This document shows, in pieces, positions 18,614-27,900 of a DNA stretch of 64,000 bases. This DNA comes from Shewanella waksmanii ATCC BAA-643. GTDB taxonomy: Bacteria > Pseudomonadota > Gammaproteobacteria > Enterobacterales > Shewanellaceae. The notes beneath the pieces were generated by a model. That model was not told the DNA's origin and did not search any database. It was given only the letters and a program-made list of their open reading frames with translations. The first letter of the stretch is position 1; the number at the start of each line of letters is the position of its first letter. The stretch spans positions 37,343-101,342 of the forward strand of contig NZ_JAEH01000017.1 of the NCBI RefSeq assembly GCF_000518805.1. Direction: 5' to 3'. The position numbers and the translations under genes are program-made.

Positions 18614-19366
18614 ATGTGGTTAGGGGTAGTAACCCTGTTTCCAGAGATGTTTCGTGCCGTGACAGACTTTGGGGTAACGGGTCGGGCTGTTAAAAACGGC
18701 CTGCTTGAGTTGCAAACGTGGAATCCTCGTGATTTCACCCATGATAAACATCGAACTGTTGATGACCGACCTTATGGCGGTGGTCCAGGAATGTTAATGA
18801 TGGTGCAACCGTTACGCGACGCTATCCATGCAGCAAAAGCTGCTGCAGGAGAAGACGCAAAGGTGATTTATCTTTCACCTCAAGGGCGCAAGCTGACACA
18901 GCAAGGCGTTGAGGAGTTAGCTCAATCAGAGAACTTGATATTGGTGTGTGGTCGCTACGAAGGTATTGACGAGCGCATAATTCAAGCTGAAGTGGATGAG
19001 GAGTGGTCGATAGGAGATTACGTGCTTTCGGGCGGTGAGCTTCCAGCGATGACTTTGATTGATTCAGTATCACGTTTGGTGCCAGGTGTACTTGGTAAGC
19101 AAGCATCAGCAGAGCAGGATTCCTTCTCTGATGGATTACTGGATTGTCCCCACTACACTCGACCTGAGAGTTTAGATGGTGTTGATGTACCAGCAGTGTT
19201 GTTAAGTGGCAACCACGAACATATTAGACGCTGGCGTTTGCAACAAAGTCTCGGAAGAACTTTGTTAAGACGACCAGAATTACTTGAAAATCTAGCTCTG
19301 ACTGACGAACAAACAAAGCTTTTAGCGGAGTTTGTTAAATCCACCGAAGACGGTGAGAAAGACTGA
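18614..19366 (+). CDS. trmD: tRNA (guanine-N1)-methyltransferase TrmD
   Basis: 250 residues. Methylates G37 of tRNAs carrying G36 using S-adenosylmethionine, preventing +1 frameshifting. SPOUT-fold knot motifs are present: [13 protein letters not shown] and [16 protein letters not shown] (SAM-binding trefoil knot), plus [13 protein letters not shown] near the N-terminus. Normal length. Third gene of the operon. Confidence 0.98.
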   Translation: MWLGVVTLFPEMFRAVTDFGVTGRAVKNGLLELQTWNPRDFTHDKHRTVDDRPYGGGPGMLMMVQPLRDAIHAAKAAAGEDAKVIYLSPQGRKLTQQGVEELAQSENLILVCGRYEGIDERIIQAEVDEEWSIGDYVLSGGELPAMTLIDSVSRLVPGVLGKQASAEQDSFSDGLLDCPHYTRPESLDGVDVPAVLLSGNHEHIRRWRLQQSLGRTLLRRPELLENLALTDEQTKLLAEFVKSTEDGEKD

Positions 19367-19395
19367 TCAGTTATCACTAGTATGGAGTTTATTTC

Positions 19396-19746
19396 ATGAA
19401 TAACATCATTAAAATGCTCAACGATGAGCAAATGAAGCAAGATGTACCAGAGTTTGGTGCAGGTGATACAGTTGTAGTTAAAGTACGTGTTGTAGAAGGC
19501 GGTAAAGAGCGTCTACAGGCGTTTGAAGGCGTTGTAATCGCTAAGCGTAACCGTGGTTTGCACTCTGCATTCACAGTACGTAAAATCTCTAATGGTGAAG
19601 GTGTTGAGCGTGCGTTCCAGACTCACAGCCCAATCATCTCTAGCATCGAAGTTAAGCGTCGCGGCCGTGTTCGTCGTGCTAAGCTTTACTATCTACGTGA
19701 GCGTTCAGGTAAGTCTGCACGTATCCGTGAGAAGCTTGCTAAGTAA
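19396..19746 (+). CDS. rplS: Large ribosomal subunit protein bL19
   Basis: 116 residues; bL19 lies at the 30S-50S interface. Recognised by [20 protein letters not shown], and [15 protein letters not shown]. Last gene of the rpsP operon, followed by a strong terminator. Codon choice looks strongly biased, as expected for ribosomal proteins. Confidence 0.98.
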   Translation: MNNIIKMLNDEQMKQDVPEFGAGDTVVVKVRVVEGGKERLQAFEGVVIAKRNRGLHSAFTVRKISNGEGVERAFQTHSPIISSIEVKRRGRVRRAKLYYLRERSGKSARIREKLAK

Positions 19747-19790
19747 GCAACCGCTTATTAGTAAAACCAGATGCAGTGTTCGCACAACAA

Positions 19791-19812
19791 CCCGCCGAAA
19801 GGCGGGTTTTTG
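19791..19812 (+). terminator. Terminator of rpsP-rimM-trmD-rplS
   Basis: CCCGCCGAAAGGCGGG followed by TTTTTG. Confidence 0.9.
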
Positions 19813-19942
19813 TTTTCTGTCGCCAATAAACCTGCCTTAACGTCGCCAGCCAGTGTGAGTGCTTTTTTGATGAATATTGTTTGAATAAGCAATTAACGCT
19901 TGATCTGCATTGCAGTGACAGGCATAGTTAGCCTCAAGATGT

Positions 19943-19964
19943 AATGGTGTAGCGTTACACCATT
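19943..19964. promoter_or_regulatory. Palindrome upstream of aroF, candidate operator
   Basis: AATGGTGTA-GCGT-TACACCATT has perfect 9-base arms, 61 bases before the aroF ATG. The TyrR consensus (TGTAAA-N6-TTTACA) is not matched in spacing, so the binding protein is not assigned. A related half (ATGGTGTAATAGTAC) lies just before trpR at about 30879-30893. Confidence 0.45.
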
Positions 19965-20025
19965 TCAAAATAGACAGTTATTTAATGATGAATTAGCAAA
20001 GCAGTAATAGGTTTAGGTGGCAATT

Positions 20026-21117
20026 ATGCAGCAAGATACAATCAACAACGTCCATATTAGTTCTGAGAAAGTGTTAGTCACGCCAAGTGAACTTAAGCAG
20101 CAATTGCCCCTATCGGACTCTGCCTATCATTACGTGCTAAATGCGCGTAAAACGGTGGCGGATATTGTGCACAAGCGCGATAACCGCGTGTTGATCGTTA
20201 CCGGTCCATGCTCGATTCACGACATTGAGTCAGCGAAAGAGTACGCACTTAAGCTAAAAACCTTACATGATGAACTGGCCGATGAGTTCTACATCCTAAT
20301 GCGGGTGTACTTTGAAAAGCCACGTACCACGGTTGGCTGGAAAGGCATGATCAACGATCCGGATATGGACGAGTCGTTCGATGTTGAAAAGGGCTTACGC
20401 CAAGCCCGAGAGCTAATGATATGGCTGGCGGAATTAGGCTTACCAGTGGCGACCGAAGCGCTGGATCCAATTAGCCCTCAGTACTTGTCAGAGTTAGTGA
20501 CTTGGTCAGCCATTGGTGCACGTACCACCGAGTCACAGACGCACCGCGAGATGGCGTCTGGTCTTTCTATGCCAGTGGGCTTTAAAAATGGCACTGACGG
20601 TAAACTGGGTGTAGCAATTAATGCCCTTGAATCTGCGGCCAGTGGCCATCGCTTCATGGGGATTAACCAACAAGGGCAGGTGGCTTTACTGCAAACCGCC
20701 GGCAATCCTGACGGTCATGTGATTTTACGAGGTGGTAAACAGCCTAATTACGATGCACATAGCGTTGCTGAATGTGAGCGCCAACTGCATGGTGCCAATC
20801 TAAATGCTCGTTTGGTTGTAGATTGTAGTCACGGTAATTCGAATAAAGATCATAATCGTCAGCCCCTTGTTTGCCGTGATGTGTTTGAACAGATCCTCAA
20901 TGGTAATCAATCGATTATTGGGGTCATGTTGGAAAGTCACCTTAATGCAGGTAATCAAAGCAGCAGTCAGCCAATGAGCGAACTTGCATATGGTGTGTCA
21001 GTTACTGACGCCTGCATTAATTGGCAAGATACCGAAACCCTTTTACGTGAAGGCGCGCAACAATTAGCATCGGTTTTACCCAGCAGATTTGATATGCTCA
21101 AAGCAGTTAACGCGTGA
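20026..21117 (+). CDS. aroF: 3-deoxy-7-phosphoheptulonate (DAHP) synthase, class I-alpha
   Basis: Condenses phosphoenolpyruvate and erythrose 4-phosphate, the first step of aromatic amino acid synthesis. 363 residues from the ATG at 20026, chosen because AGGTGG at 20015-20020 is five bases ahead. An in-frame GTG at 20017 lies inside that ribosome site. Active-site motifs are intact: VTGPCSIHDIESAKEYA, FEKPRTTVGWKG, IGARTTESQTHREMASGLS and VVDCSHGNSNKDHNRQ. It is followed 14 bases later by tyrA, the arrangement of the E. coli tyrosine-repressed aroF-tyrA operon, so feedback control by tyrosine is likely by analogy but not visible. A palindrome upstream may be its operator. Confidence 0.95.
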   Translation: MQQDTINNVHISSEKVLVTPSELKQQLPLSDSAYHYVLNARKTVADIVHKRDNRVLIVTGPCSIHDIESAKEYALKLKTLHDELADEFYILMRVYFEKPRTTVGWKGMINDPDMDESFDVEKGLRQARELMIWLAELGLPVATEALDPISPQYLSELVTWSAIGARTTESQTHREMASGLSMPVGFKNGTDGKLGVAINALESAASGHRFMGINQQGQVALLQTAGNPDGHVILRGGKQPNYDAHSVAECERQLHGANLNARLVVDCSHGNSNKDHNRQPLVCRDVFEQILNGNQSIIGVMLESHLNAGNQSSSQPMSELAYGVSVTDACINWQDTETLLREGAQQLASVLPSRFDMLKAVNA

Positions 21118-21131
21118 AGGAAAGCCGGTAA

Positions 21132-22271
21132 ATGAATGAGAAAACCACAGCTGAATTAGAGAAGTTGCGTGGCCATATTGATAACGTGGATCAGCAGTTA
21201 CTGCATCTATTAAGAAAAAGACTCGATCTGGTGGCGCAAGTGGGCGCGGTAAAACATGGTGCCGGGTTACCGATTTATGCCCCTCAACGCGAAGCGGCAA
21301 TGTTGGCCAAGCGTCGCGAAGAGGCTGTGGGTATGGATGTATCGCCGCAGCTGATTGAAGATATTTTGCGCCGTTTGATGCGCGAATCTTATCTTAATGA
21401 GAAAGATGTCGGCTTTAAGCAAGTGAAAGCTGATCTGGGGCCGGTAGTTATTGTTGGTGGCGAGGGTAAATTAGGCGGCCTATTTTCACAGATGCTGACA
21501 CTGTCCGGTTATGAGGTTCGTAGCCTTGATAAAGACGACTGGCAACAAGCAGATGCCATTTTTGATGGTGCCGGGTTAGTGATTGTCACTGTGCCAATCT
21601 CTATTACCTGTGAGGTGATACTAAATCAGTTAAACAACTTACCGCCAGCGTGTATTTTGGCCGATTTAACTTCAATTAAGTCAGCACCACTTGATGCGAT
21701 GTTAACTGCACACCAAGGTCCTGTGCTGGGGCTTCACCCCATGTTTGGACCTGATGTGGGAAGCTTAGCAAAACAGGTGGTGGTGGTGTGTCATGGTCGC
21801 GGCAGCGAGCAATATGCTTGGCTACTGGAGCAAATAAAGATCTGGGGCGCACGCTTAGTAGAAGCTGAAGCGGATAAGCATGATAAAGCGATGCAGCTCG
21901 TGCAGGCCATGCGCCACTTTTCATCGTTTGTTTATGGTCTTAATTTGTACCGCGAAGAAGCAGATATTGATGCCTTGTTGCAGTTTAGCTCGCCGATTTA
22001 TCGCCTCGAACTGGCCATGGTGGGACGGCTATTTGCTCAAAGCCCTGAATTGTACGCTGATATTATCTTTGCCCAGTCAGAGAGTATGGTGGCAATCAGT
22101 GACTATTTAGACAATTACAGCCAAGCGCTGTCGATGCTAAAGCAAGGTGATAGGCAAGGGTTTATCGACCAGTTCCAAGAAGTGGCGAATTGGTTTGGCG
22201 ATTTCGCGCCACAGTTCCAACGTGAAAGTCGGGCCATGCTGCAATCGGTCAATGATATGAAGACTAATTAG
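21132..22271 (+). CDS. tyrA: Bifunctional chorismate mutase/prephenate dehydrogenase
   Basis: 379 residues, usual length for TyrA. Converts chorismate to prephenate and then oxidatively decarboxylates it to 4-hydroxyphenylpyruvate, the tyrosine branch. The N-terminal chorismate mutase domain spans about 1-90 ([21 protein letters not shown]). The NAD-binding dehydrogenase begins [18 protein letters not shown] at about residue 100, with [12 protein letters not shown] further on. Operon partner of aroF. Together with the nearby pheA this places both branch enzymes within 6 kb. Confidence 0.97.
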   Translation: MNEKTTAELEKLRGHIDNVDQQLLHLLRKRLDLVAQVGAVKHGAGLPIYAPQREAAMLAKRREEAVGMDVSPQLIEDILRRLMRESYLNEKDVGFKQVKADLGPVVIVGGEGKLGGLFSQMLTLSGYEVRSLDKDDWQQADAIFDGAGLVIVTVPISITCEVILNQLNNLPPACILADLTSIKSAPLDAMLTAHQGPVLGLHPMFGPDVGSLAKQVVVVCHGRGSEQYAWLLEQIKIWGARLVEAEADKHDKAMQLVQAMRHFSSFVYGLNLYREEADIDALLQFSSPIYRLELAMVGRLFAQSPELYADIIFAQSESMVAISDYLDNYSQALSMLKQGDRQGFIDQFQEVANWFGDFAPQFQRESRAMLQSVNDMKTN

Positions 22272-22290
22272 CATTTAGATATCGACATCT

Positions 22291-22315
22291 AAGGGAGCCA
22301 TTGGCTCCCTTTTTT
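22291..22315 (+). terminator. Terminator of aroF-tyrA
   Basis: AAGGGAGCCATTGGCTCCCTTTTTT, 20 bases past the tyrA stop. Confidence 0.9.
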
Positions 22316-22469
22316 GTATGAAATTAGTTTAAGTTATTAATATTTATAAGGAATAAACTTGTTTAACCTTGTAATTACGACAATGCTAATTTGATCTAAC
22401 TCATAGTTTTGTCGATCAATTACAAAAAACACTTAGCGTCAGGTTATCGGCGCAGTACACTGTTTTTAA

Positions 22470-22493
22470 AACATGCAAATAAAAAGCATGATT
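22470..22493. promoter_or_regulatory. Candidate NsrR-type operator before hcp
   Basis: AACATGCAAATAAAAAGCATGATT is a dyad (ATGC/GCAT) close to the enterobacterial NsrR consensus, an 11-1-11 dyad with ATG/CAT arms. NsrR is a nitric-oxide-sensing repressor known to control hcp in several gammaproteobacteria. The assignment is by eye; an FNR-like half site (TTGATCTAACTCA) lies further upstream at 22391-22403. Confidence 0.4.
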
Positions 22494-22511
22494 AAAAACA
22501 GGAGCCGTAAA

Positions 22512-24176
22512 ATGTTTTGTATTCAGTGTGAGCAGACAATCCGAACCCCAGCTGGCGATGGCTGTAGTTATTCTCAAGGTATGTGCGGCAAGCTGGCCGA
22601 TACCTCAGATCTACAAGACCTGCTAATTTATCAACTTCAAGGGGTGTCAGCTTATGCTGAAAAAGCCCGCGAATTTGGCATTATTGATCATGATGTTGAT
22701 ACCTTTGTACCAAAAGCCTTTTTCTCAACATTGACCAACGTAAACTTTGATGACGAACGTTTGGTTGAATACGCTCAACAAGCTCACCAGTACCGTAATA
22801 GCTTAAAAGCCCAATACGAAGCCGCTTGCACAGCAGCAGGTAAAACACCAGACACTATGATTGCTGCGGCTAACTTGGTGTTAGCGACAGCGAAACCTGA
22901 AATGCTCACTCAAGCTGTTGATGCGGCGCCTAACCGTGGTCATCAAGATGTGCATGAAGATATCATCGGCTTACGCTTACTTTGCCTATATGGCCTAAAA
23001 GGCGCGGCAGCATACATGGAGCATGCGCGGGTGTTAGATCAAACTGATGCTGAAGTCGCTGGTGAGTTCCATAAAATCATGGCGTTTCTTGGCTCAGATT
23101 CTGTGGATGCTGACAAACTGTTTGCCACTGCAATGGACATTGGCCAGTTAAACTATCGTGTGATGGCGATGCTAGATACCGGTGAAACTGATGCATTTGG
23201 TCATCCAGAGCCAACACAAGTGAATACTGTGGCAGTGAAAGGCAAAGCGATTTTGGTGTCTGGCCATGATATGAAAGATCTTGAACTGATTCTGCAGCAA
23301 ACTGAAGGCAAAGGGGTTAACGTATTCACCCACGGTGAAATGCTGCCAGCCCTCGCGTATCCAACGTTTAAGAAGTACCCCCATTTAGTCGGCAACTACG
23401 GCAGCGCGTGGCAAAACCAGCAAAAAGAGTTTGCTAACTTCCCTGGCGCTATTGTCATGACCTCTAACTGCATTATCGATCCTAATGTGGGAAACTATGG
23501 CGACCGTATCTTTACTCGCAGCATTGTGGGCTGGCCGGGAGTGACCCACGTTGAAGGTGAAGACTTCTCTGCTGTGGTAGATAAAGCCTTAGCATTAGAA
23601 GGCTTTGCCTATGATGAGATCCCCCATATGATCACCATCGGCTTTGCCCGCAATGCGCTTATGGAAGCTGCGCCTGCCGTAGTGGAAAACGTTAAGAACG
23701 GCTCAATCAAGCACTTCTTCTTAGTGGGTGGCTGTGACGGCGACAAGAACGAGCGAAGCTACTTCACTGATATCGCGAAGTCTGCGCCTAAAGACTCGAT
23801 CATCATGACCTTAGGCTGTGGTAAGTATAAGTTTAACAAACTGGCCTTCGGTGATATCAACGGTATCCCACGCTTACTCGATATTGGTCAATGCAATGAT
23901 GCTTATAGTGCGATTCAATTGGCTATTGCGTTATCTGAAGTGTTTGAGTGCGAAATTAATGAGCTACCTTTGAGCCTAGTGTTGTCGTGGTTTGAGCAAA
24001 AGGCGATTGTTATCTTGCTTACCCTACTGTCGCTTGGGGTGAAAAACATCCGTACTGGGCCCACACCACCGGCTTTCTTAACGCCTAACTTAGTGAAGGC
24101 GCTAGAAGATAAATTTGGCTTGAAAACGACCACCACAGTCGAAGCCGATCTCAATGACATTTTGAACGTCGCATAG
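22512..24176 (+). CDS. hcp: Hydroxylamine reductase / hybrid-cluster protein Hcp
   Basis: 554 residues. Hybrid 4Fe-2O-2S cluster enzyme that reduces hydroxylamine in vitro and acts as an NO reductase and S-nitrosylation factor in anaerobic cells. The ATG at 22512 follows AGGAG at a good distance; upstream in-frame sequence is not protein-like. The N-terminal cluster motif C-x2-C-x11-C-x6-C (Cys 3, 6, 18, 25) is the enterobacterial class, binding a [2Fe-2S] cluster. Hybrid-cluster cysteines follow in [23 protein letters not shown] and [11 protein letters not shown]. The reductase partner hcr is next, separated by a terminator-like hairpin. A candidate NsrR site precedes it. Confidence 0.97.
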   Translation: MFCIQCEQTIRTPAGDGCSYSQGMCGKLADTSDLQDLLIYQLQGVSAYAEKAREFGIIDHDVDTFVPKAFFSTLTNVNFDDERLVEYAQQAHQYRNSLKAQYEAACTAAGKTPDTMIAAANLVLATAKPEMLTQAVDAAPNRGHQDVHEDIIGLRLLCLYGLKGAAAYMEHARVLDQTDAEVAGEFHKIMAFLGSDSVDADKLFATAMDIGQLNYRVMAMLDTGETDAFGHPEPTQVNTVAVKGKAILVSGHDMKDLELILQQTEGKGVNVFTHGEMLPALAYPTFKKYPHLVGNYGSAWQNQQKEFANFPGAIVMTSNCIIDPNVGNYGDRIFTRSIVGWPGVTHVEGEDFSAVVDKALALEGFAYDEIPHMITIGFARNALMEAAPAVVENVKNGSIKHFFLVGGCDGDKNERSYFTDIAKSAPKDSIIMTLGCGKYKFNKLAFGDINGIPRLLDIGQCNDAYSAIQLAIALSEVFECEINELPLSLVLSWFEQKAIVILLTLLSLGVKNIRTGPTPPAFLTPNLVKALEDKFGLKTTTTVEADLNDILNVA

Positions 24177-24184
24177 TGTGTCAG

Positions 24185-24212
24185 CGCCCACTGTTCTGGT
24201 GGGCGTTTTTTT
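24185..24212 (+). terminator. Terminator-like hairpin between hcp and hcr
   Basis: CGCCCAC pairs with GTGGGCG, followed by TTTTTTT. It lies 9 bases after the hcp stop and ends 24 bases before hcr, so hcr is probably expressed by read-through at a lower level than hcp. Confidence 0.85.
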
Positions 24213-24235
24213 CCAATTTCTATAGGGTCAGGGTT

Positions 24236-25285
24236 ATGAATAGCCAGTTGTTGAATTCCGCCACGTGGCAACATGGTGAGGTGAGGCTTGTTTGTGTTGA
24301 GCGTTGGCACGAAACCCACGATGTGGTCAGTTATCGCTTTCAAGCCGAGCAGCCAGTAAAGTTTCAATTTAAGCCTGGGCAATTTATTACGCTGTTGTTG
24401 GATATCCAAGGAGAACGTGTCGCCAGAAGCTACACTATCTCGTCATCACCATCGCGACCATACTCAATTGTTGTGACCATCAAGTCCATTGCTGACGGAC
24501 TCGTATCTAACTACCTTGCAAATAATCTGCAAGTCGGCCACCGAGTGCTGGCCACAGGACCAGACGGTGTATTTAACCTTGTGGATATCGAAACGGATAA
24601 GTACCTGTTTTTGAGCGCTGGCAGTGGTATCACCCCCATGTACTCGATGTCTCGTTGGTTAGAGGATACTCAAAAAGGCAGTGATGTCGCGTTTCTGCAC
24701 AGCGCTAAATCGACAAGAGATTTAGTGTTTCACCGTGATTTGAAGCAGTTTGAACAGCATAATCAAAACTTCCATCTGGCTTATACGTTAGAAGAAGGTG
24801 AGCTGCAAGATGGCAGTTCAGTCACCGCGGGTCGCTTTAGTATTGAGTGGTTGACAGAGCAAGTGGCTGATTTTCAATCTCGAACCATATTTGTTTGCGG
24901 GCCAGCGCCTTATATGGATGCCGTTAAAGCGCAGCTGCAACAAGCAGGTTTTGATATGAGCCGCTTTTACCAAGAGAGCTTTGGTGGTGCGCCGACTGCA
25001 ACAGCGAGCAGCCCAAGTGATGATGCAACGCCTTTCATGCTACATATTAGCGACAAGCAGATTGAATTGAGCCTAGATCAGAGCCTACTAGATGGCATTG
25101 AAAAGCTAGGCTTGCCCATTATTGCAGCGTGCCGCTCAGGTGTATGTGGGGCATGTAAATGTAAGGTCATAAAAGGCGAGGTTGAATCTTCGAGCCAAAT
25201 GGCATTAACCAGCGATGAGATTGAGCAAGGTTACGTGCTGGCTTGTTCCACCAAGATCCGCTCAGATGCATTAGTTGAGCTTTAA
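24236..25285 (+). CDS. hcr: NADH oxidoreductase Hcr (Hcp reductase)
   Basis: 349 residues from the ATG at 24236. Transfers electrons from NADH to Hcp. FAD-binding RSYTISSSPSRPYSI, NAD-binding LSAGSGITPMYSM and FVCGPAPYMDAVK, then a C-terminal plant-type [2Fe-2S] domain with CRSGVCGACKCKV and a distal Cys in VLACSTK (four ligands present). Domain order matches E. coli Hcr. The frame extends upstream into the hairpin but no start there is plausible. Confidence 0.95.
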   Translation: MNSQLLNSATWQHGEVRLVCVERWHETHDVVSYRFQAEQPVKFQFKPGQFITLLLDIQGERVARSYTISSSPSRPYSIVVTIKSIADGLVSNYLANNLQVGHRVLATGPDGVFNLVDIETDKYLFLSAGSGITPMYSMSRWLEDTQKGSDVAFLHSAKSTRDLVFHRDLKQFEQHNQNFHLAYTLEEGELQDGSSVTAGRFSIEWLTEQVADFQSRTIFVCGPAPYMDAVKAQLQQAGFDMSRFYQESFGGAPTATASSPSDDATPFMLHISDKQIELSLDQSLLDGIEKLGLPIIAACRSGVCGACKCKVIKGEVESSSQMALTSDEIEQGYVLACSTKIRSDALVEL

Positions 25286-25359
25286 TATTTGCGCATTGCT
25301 CAGGTTGGCAGTATTGTTAAAGTAGAGTGTAAAAACTGATTCTTTGATGGAGCGCTGCA

Positions 25360-25695
25360 ATGCTATCAACCTCTTCAGGTAATGCGGTAATAAATGACTT
25401 GAGCCTTGGCCACTTGCTATATGGGCTTATGGCGGCGTTTCCGGTATTTTTTTTACCGCCTTTGCTTAGCCTCGTCATCAACTATGGCCAGAAACCCGCC
25501 CTGATGGATGAGGTTTTATATACCCATATTCGCTGGCAGCGCTGGTCTATTGTAGCGACCCTAGCCATGCTGGCTGTAAGCTATATTGTGCCGTTAGTCT
25601 GGCTGAGTATTGCGATGGCTGCGGTGGCAATGCTTTGGTATTGCCATCGAGTTTTGAAAGGTTGGCTGCTATTGGTTGAAGGCAAGCGCGTTTAA
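25360..25695 (+). CDS. Small inner-membrane protein, DUF4870-like
   Basis: 111 residues with three hydrophobic segments (about 18-42, 62-80, 80-98). The pattern HLLYGLMAAFPVFFLPPLLS, then VINYGQKP and HIRWQRWSI recalls the DUF4870/Tic20-like membrane family, in which an 'LINY...HFRWQ' motif recurs. That assignment is by pattern recall only. GGAG lies seven bases before the ATG. It has a terminator right after the stop and a separate upstream gap from hcr (74 bases), so it may be the last gene of the hcp-hcr transcript or independent. Function unknown. Confidence 0.75.
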   Translation: MLSTSSGNAVINDLSLGHLLYGLMAAFPVFFLPPLLSLVINYGQKPALMDEVLYTHIRWQRWSIVATLAMLAVSYIVPLVWLSIAMAAVAMLWYCHRVLKGWLLLVEGKRV

Positions 25696-25707
25696 ACCCA
25701 TACCACT

Positions 25708-25733
25708 AAAAAAGGAGCAATAGGCTCCTTTTT
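25708..25733. terminator. Bidirectional terminator between 25360 gene and pheA
   Basis: AAAAAAGGAGC-AATA-GGCTCCTTTTT has A-run and T-run on both sides, serving the two convergent genes. Confidence 0.85.
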
Positions 25734-25765
25734 GCGTTTTATGCCCGTGAGGACAAGGGTTGTTA

Positions 25766-27739
25766 CTAACTATACAAGGCCGTTAAGGTTTGCGCGCTCA
25801 ATGTTAAACTGCTATCGAGTGATTCCGCTTCCTCTGCAAGATTCAATATGACCCCGTCAGCATGTAACTGTTTTGCCGCAACGGCCACCGCGCCAACTTG
25901 TGCAGTTGGTGTCGCGTAACAAGGGTTAACCATAACGGGTAAGTGACTCAGCGCTTTAATACTTACTAAGGCTGAAAGATCGAGCGCGGGCATGGCATCA
26001 TCGTTAAAGGTTCGCACCCCTGACTCACACAAGACCAATTGTTGATTTCCTTGAGAAAGGATTAGGTCCGCCGCATTGAGAAACTCCTCAGTACTGGCCA
26101 TAGTATTACGCTCCAGAATGACTGGAATGTGTAAAGATCCCACCTGTTTGAGCAGTGACTCATTAACCATAAGTTTGCCAGTGATCATGATGAGGGCTGC
26201 GAACTCAGTGGCTAGCTTTAGCTCATTTTCTTGCTCAATGGCAATAATGGCTTCAAGACCAAACTGGTCAAGGGCGCGTTTTAGGCTAGCTAAATTACGG
26301 GTGACATCACTTTGGCGACTTAAGCCTTCTACGACAACACCTTGGAAGCCGGCTTCTTTAATTTGCTTGGCTTTTTGGCTATACAGCTCTGGAGATTGTG
26401 GCAAAGATAATTGCGCAATAGCACCGAATTGTTGCTCACCAATTTGCAGTTGGCCACTGATGATCTGGGTTGCACTTTGTTTGTAAGCTTTGCTGTATCT
26501 GGTTTGAGCGCTGACGCTGCTAGCTGGTTTTACTTGCTGTTCGCGACTTGTATTTGGCTCAATCATTAACTGACTATTGCTCAATTGTGTGGGGTCTACG
26601 GTTTCACACGGATAGCAGCCTAGTACCTTGATAAACCGGGTGATTCGCTCAAGTTCTTTTAAGGCAGATTGCATAGCATCATTGGCTAAGTTAGCCTCAA
26701 GATCTAAATAGAACATCTCTTCCCATGGGGTACCAGGGATAGGACGAGACTCCAGTTTACTCATATTTAAATCGTGGGCTTTTAGCACTAACAACGCCTC
26801 AACTAATGCTCCAGGTTTTTGGCCTGTCGCCATGATTAAGGTGGTTTTAGCCAATAGTTGTTCTGGTACGGCGATAGCTTTGCGGGCTACCACGATAAAG
26901 CGGCTTTGATTAATTTTTTGATTGGCTAAATCTTTGGCAACGGCTTCAAGTTGATATAAGGCGCCACCTTCTGCACTACCAATCGCAGCCACGCTTCCAT
27001 TGTCAGCTTGCATAACCTTGTCCATGGCTTCTGCGCTGCTTGAGCAATACTCTAACTTGAAGTTGGGATACTGAGCTAGAAAGCGCGAGCATTGGCTAAT
27101 TGGTTGTGGGTGAGCATAAACCGTGGTGATATCAGCGAGTCGTGATCCGGGCTTGGCTAATAAACAGTGGCCTACTTCAATGGTGGTTTCACCAACAATG
27201 GCGAGACTGGTGTGTTGCAATACATCATAAACTTCATTGATGGATTCTGACGAGGTGTTTTCTATGGGCAGGAAGCCATAGTCGGCATGGCCCGATTCAA
27301 CAGCATGTACAATTTCATCAAAACTACTGCAGCCTAAGTCTTGCATATTGATTTGGCGACGGTCGCAATAGCGATTTGCTGCCAAATAGGAATATGAGCC
27401 TCGTGCACCGAGGTAGGCGACGCAATATTGCTGCTTTTGCAGATCTGGGTTGGCTCTACCTTGGAGGTAAGCTTGTTGATTGAGAACCGAGTCTTCAATA
27501 ATGCTTTGGTACAAAGATAAGACGTAGTGAGCATCTAGGCCTTGCTCTCGCCCTTGCTTGACTAAGCGGGCAAGTAGCTCTTTTTCTCGCAATGTATCGC
27601 GGATTGGGCGTACGTCAACTTCTTTGCTTTTAGCGACATCAAGACTTAAATCACGACGTTTGGCGAGCAGCGCCAGCAATTCGTTATCAAGCGCGGTGAT
27701 CTGTTCCCGGGTGTGATTTAGGGGTTGTGCTTTACTCAT
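25766..27739 (-). CDS. pheA: Chorismate mutase/prephenate dehydratase fused to a degenerate DAHP-synthase-like domain
   Basis: 657 residues; a usual PheA ends near 385. Domains: chorismate mutase about 1-90 (REQITALDNELLALLAKRRD), prephenate dehydratase about 105-285 (GARGSYSYLA, PIENTSSESINEV, INQSRFIVVAR), ACT regulatory domain about 295-375 (LESRPIPGTPWEEMFYLD). After a polar linker (385-430) comes a further 225-residue domain that follows class I-beta DAHP synthases: VILERNTMASTEEFLNAADL, LVLCESGVRTF, ALDLSALVSIKALSHLPVMV. Its active site is gone: NPCYATP replaces DPSHATG, and the PEP-binding and metal residues are missing. The enzyme makes phenylpyruvate; the extra domain may be regulatory. 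Expression is controlled by the pheL attenuator just upstream. Confidence 0.95.
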   Translation of the reverse strand: MSKAQPLNHTREQITALDNELLALLAKRRDLSLDVAKSKEVDVRPIRDTLREKELLARLVKQGREQGLDAHYVLSLYQSIIEDSVLNQQAYLQGRANPDLQKQQYCVAYLGARGSYSYLAANRYCDRRQINMQDLGCSSFDEIVHAVESGHADYGFLPIENTSSESINEVYDVLQHTSLAIVGETTIEVGHCLLAKPGSRLADITTVYAHPQPISQCSRFLAQYPNFKLEYCSSSAEAMDKVMQADNGSVAAIGSAEGGALYQLEAVAKDLANQKINQSRFIVVARKAIAVPEQLLAKTTLIMATGQKPGALVEALLVLKAHDLNMSKLESRPIPGTPWEEMFYLDLEANLANDAMQSALKELERITRFIKVLGCYPCETVDPTQLSNSQLMIEPNTSREQQVKPASSVSAQTRYSKAYKQSATQIISGQLQIGEQQFGAIAQLSLPQSPELYSQKAKQIKEAGFQGVVVEGLSRQSDVTRNLASLKRALDQFGLEAIIAIEQENELKLATEFAALIMITGKLMVNESLLKQVGSLHIPVILERNTMASTEEFLNAADLILSQGNQQLVLCESGVRTFNDDAMPALDLSALVSIKALSHLPVMVNPCYATPTAQVGAVAVAAKQLHADGVILNLAEEAESLDSSLTLSAQTLTALYS

Positions 27740-27780
27740 ACTGGCCTCTAATACAAATCTTGTTATGGATCGCTAAATAC

Positions 27781-27806
27781 TAAAAAGCCTCCCGTAGGGG
27801 AGGCTT
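27781..27806 (-). terminator. pheA attenuator terminator
   Basis: Read leftward, AAGCCTCCC pairs with GGGAGGCTT followed by TTTTA. The left arm can instead pair with GGGAGGC just after the pheL stop (27841-27847), giving the mutually exclusive antiterminator expected of ribosome-mediated attenuation. Confidence 0.88.
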
Positions 27807-27846
27807 GGAATTTTCACTTTCGTTTTTACACCGAAAATCCGCCTCC

Positions 27847-27900
27847 CTAATAGGGGGGAATAAAAAAGAAAGTAAAAAAGAACTGATTTAACATTTTCAT
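27847..27900 (-). CDS. pheL: pheA operon leader peptide PheL
   Basis: 17-residue leader MKMLNQFFFTFFFIPPY with seven codons that include six Phe in two triplets, ending TAG at the start of the antiterminator arm. Ribosome stalling at the Phe codons when charged tRNA-Phe is scarce would favour the antiterminator and pheA expression. Too short for routine gene finding. The position about 110 bases before pheA and the downstream attenuator make the call strong; the ribosome site is weak. Confidence 0.9.
   Translation of the reverse strand: MKMLNQFFFTFFFIPPY

Noticed and set aside
19940..19964. TyrR box before aroF
   Set aside because: TGTAA and TTACA are present but separated by 10 bases, two more than the TyrR consensus allows.
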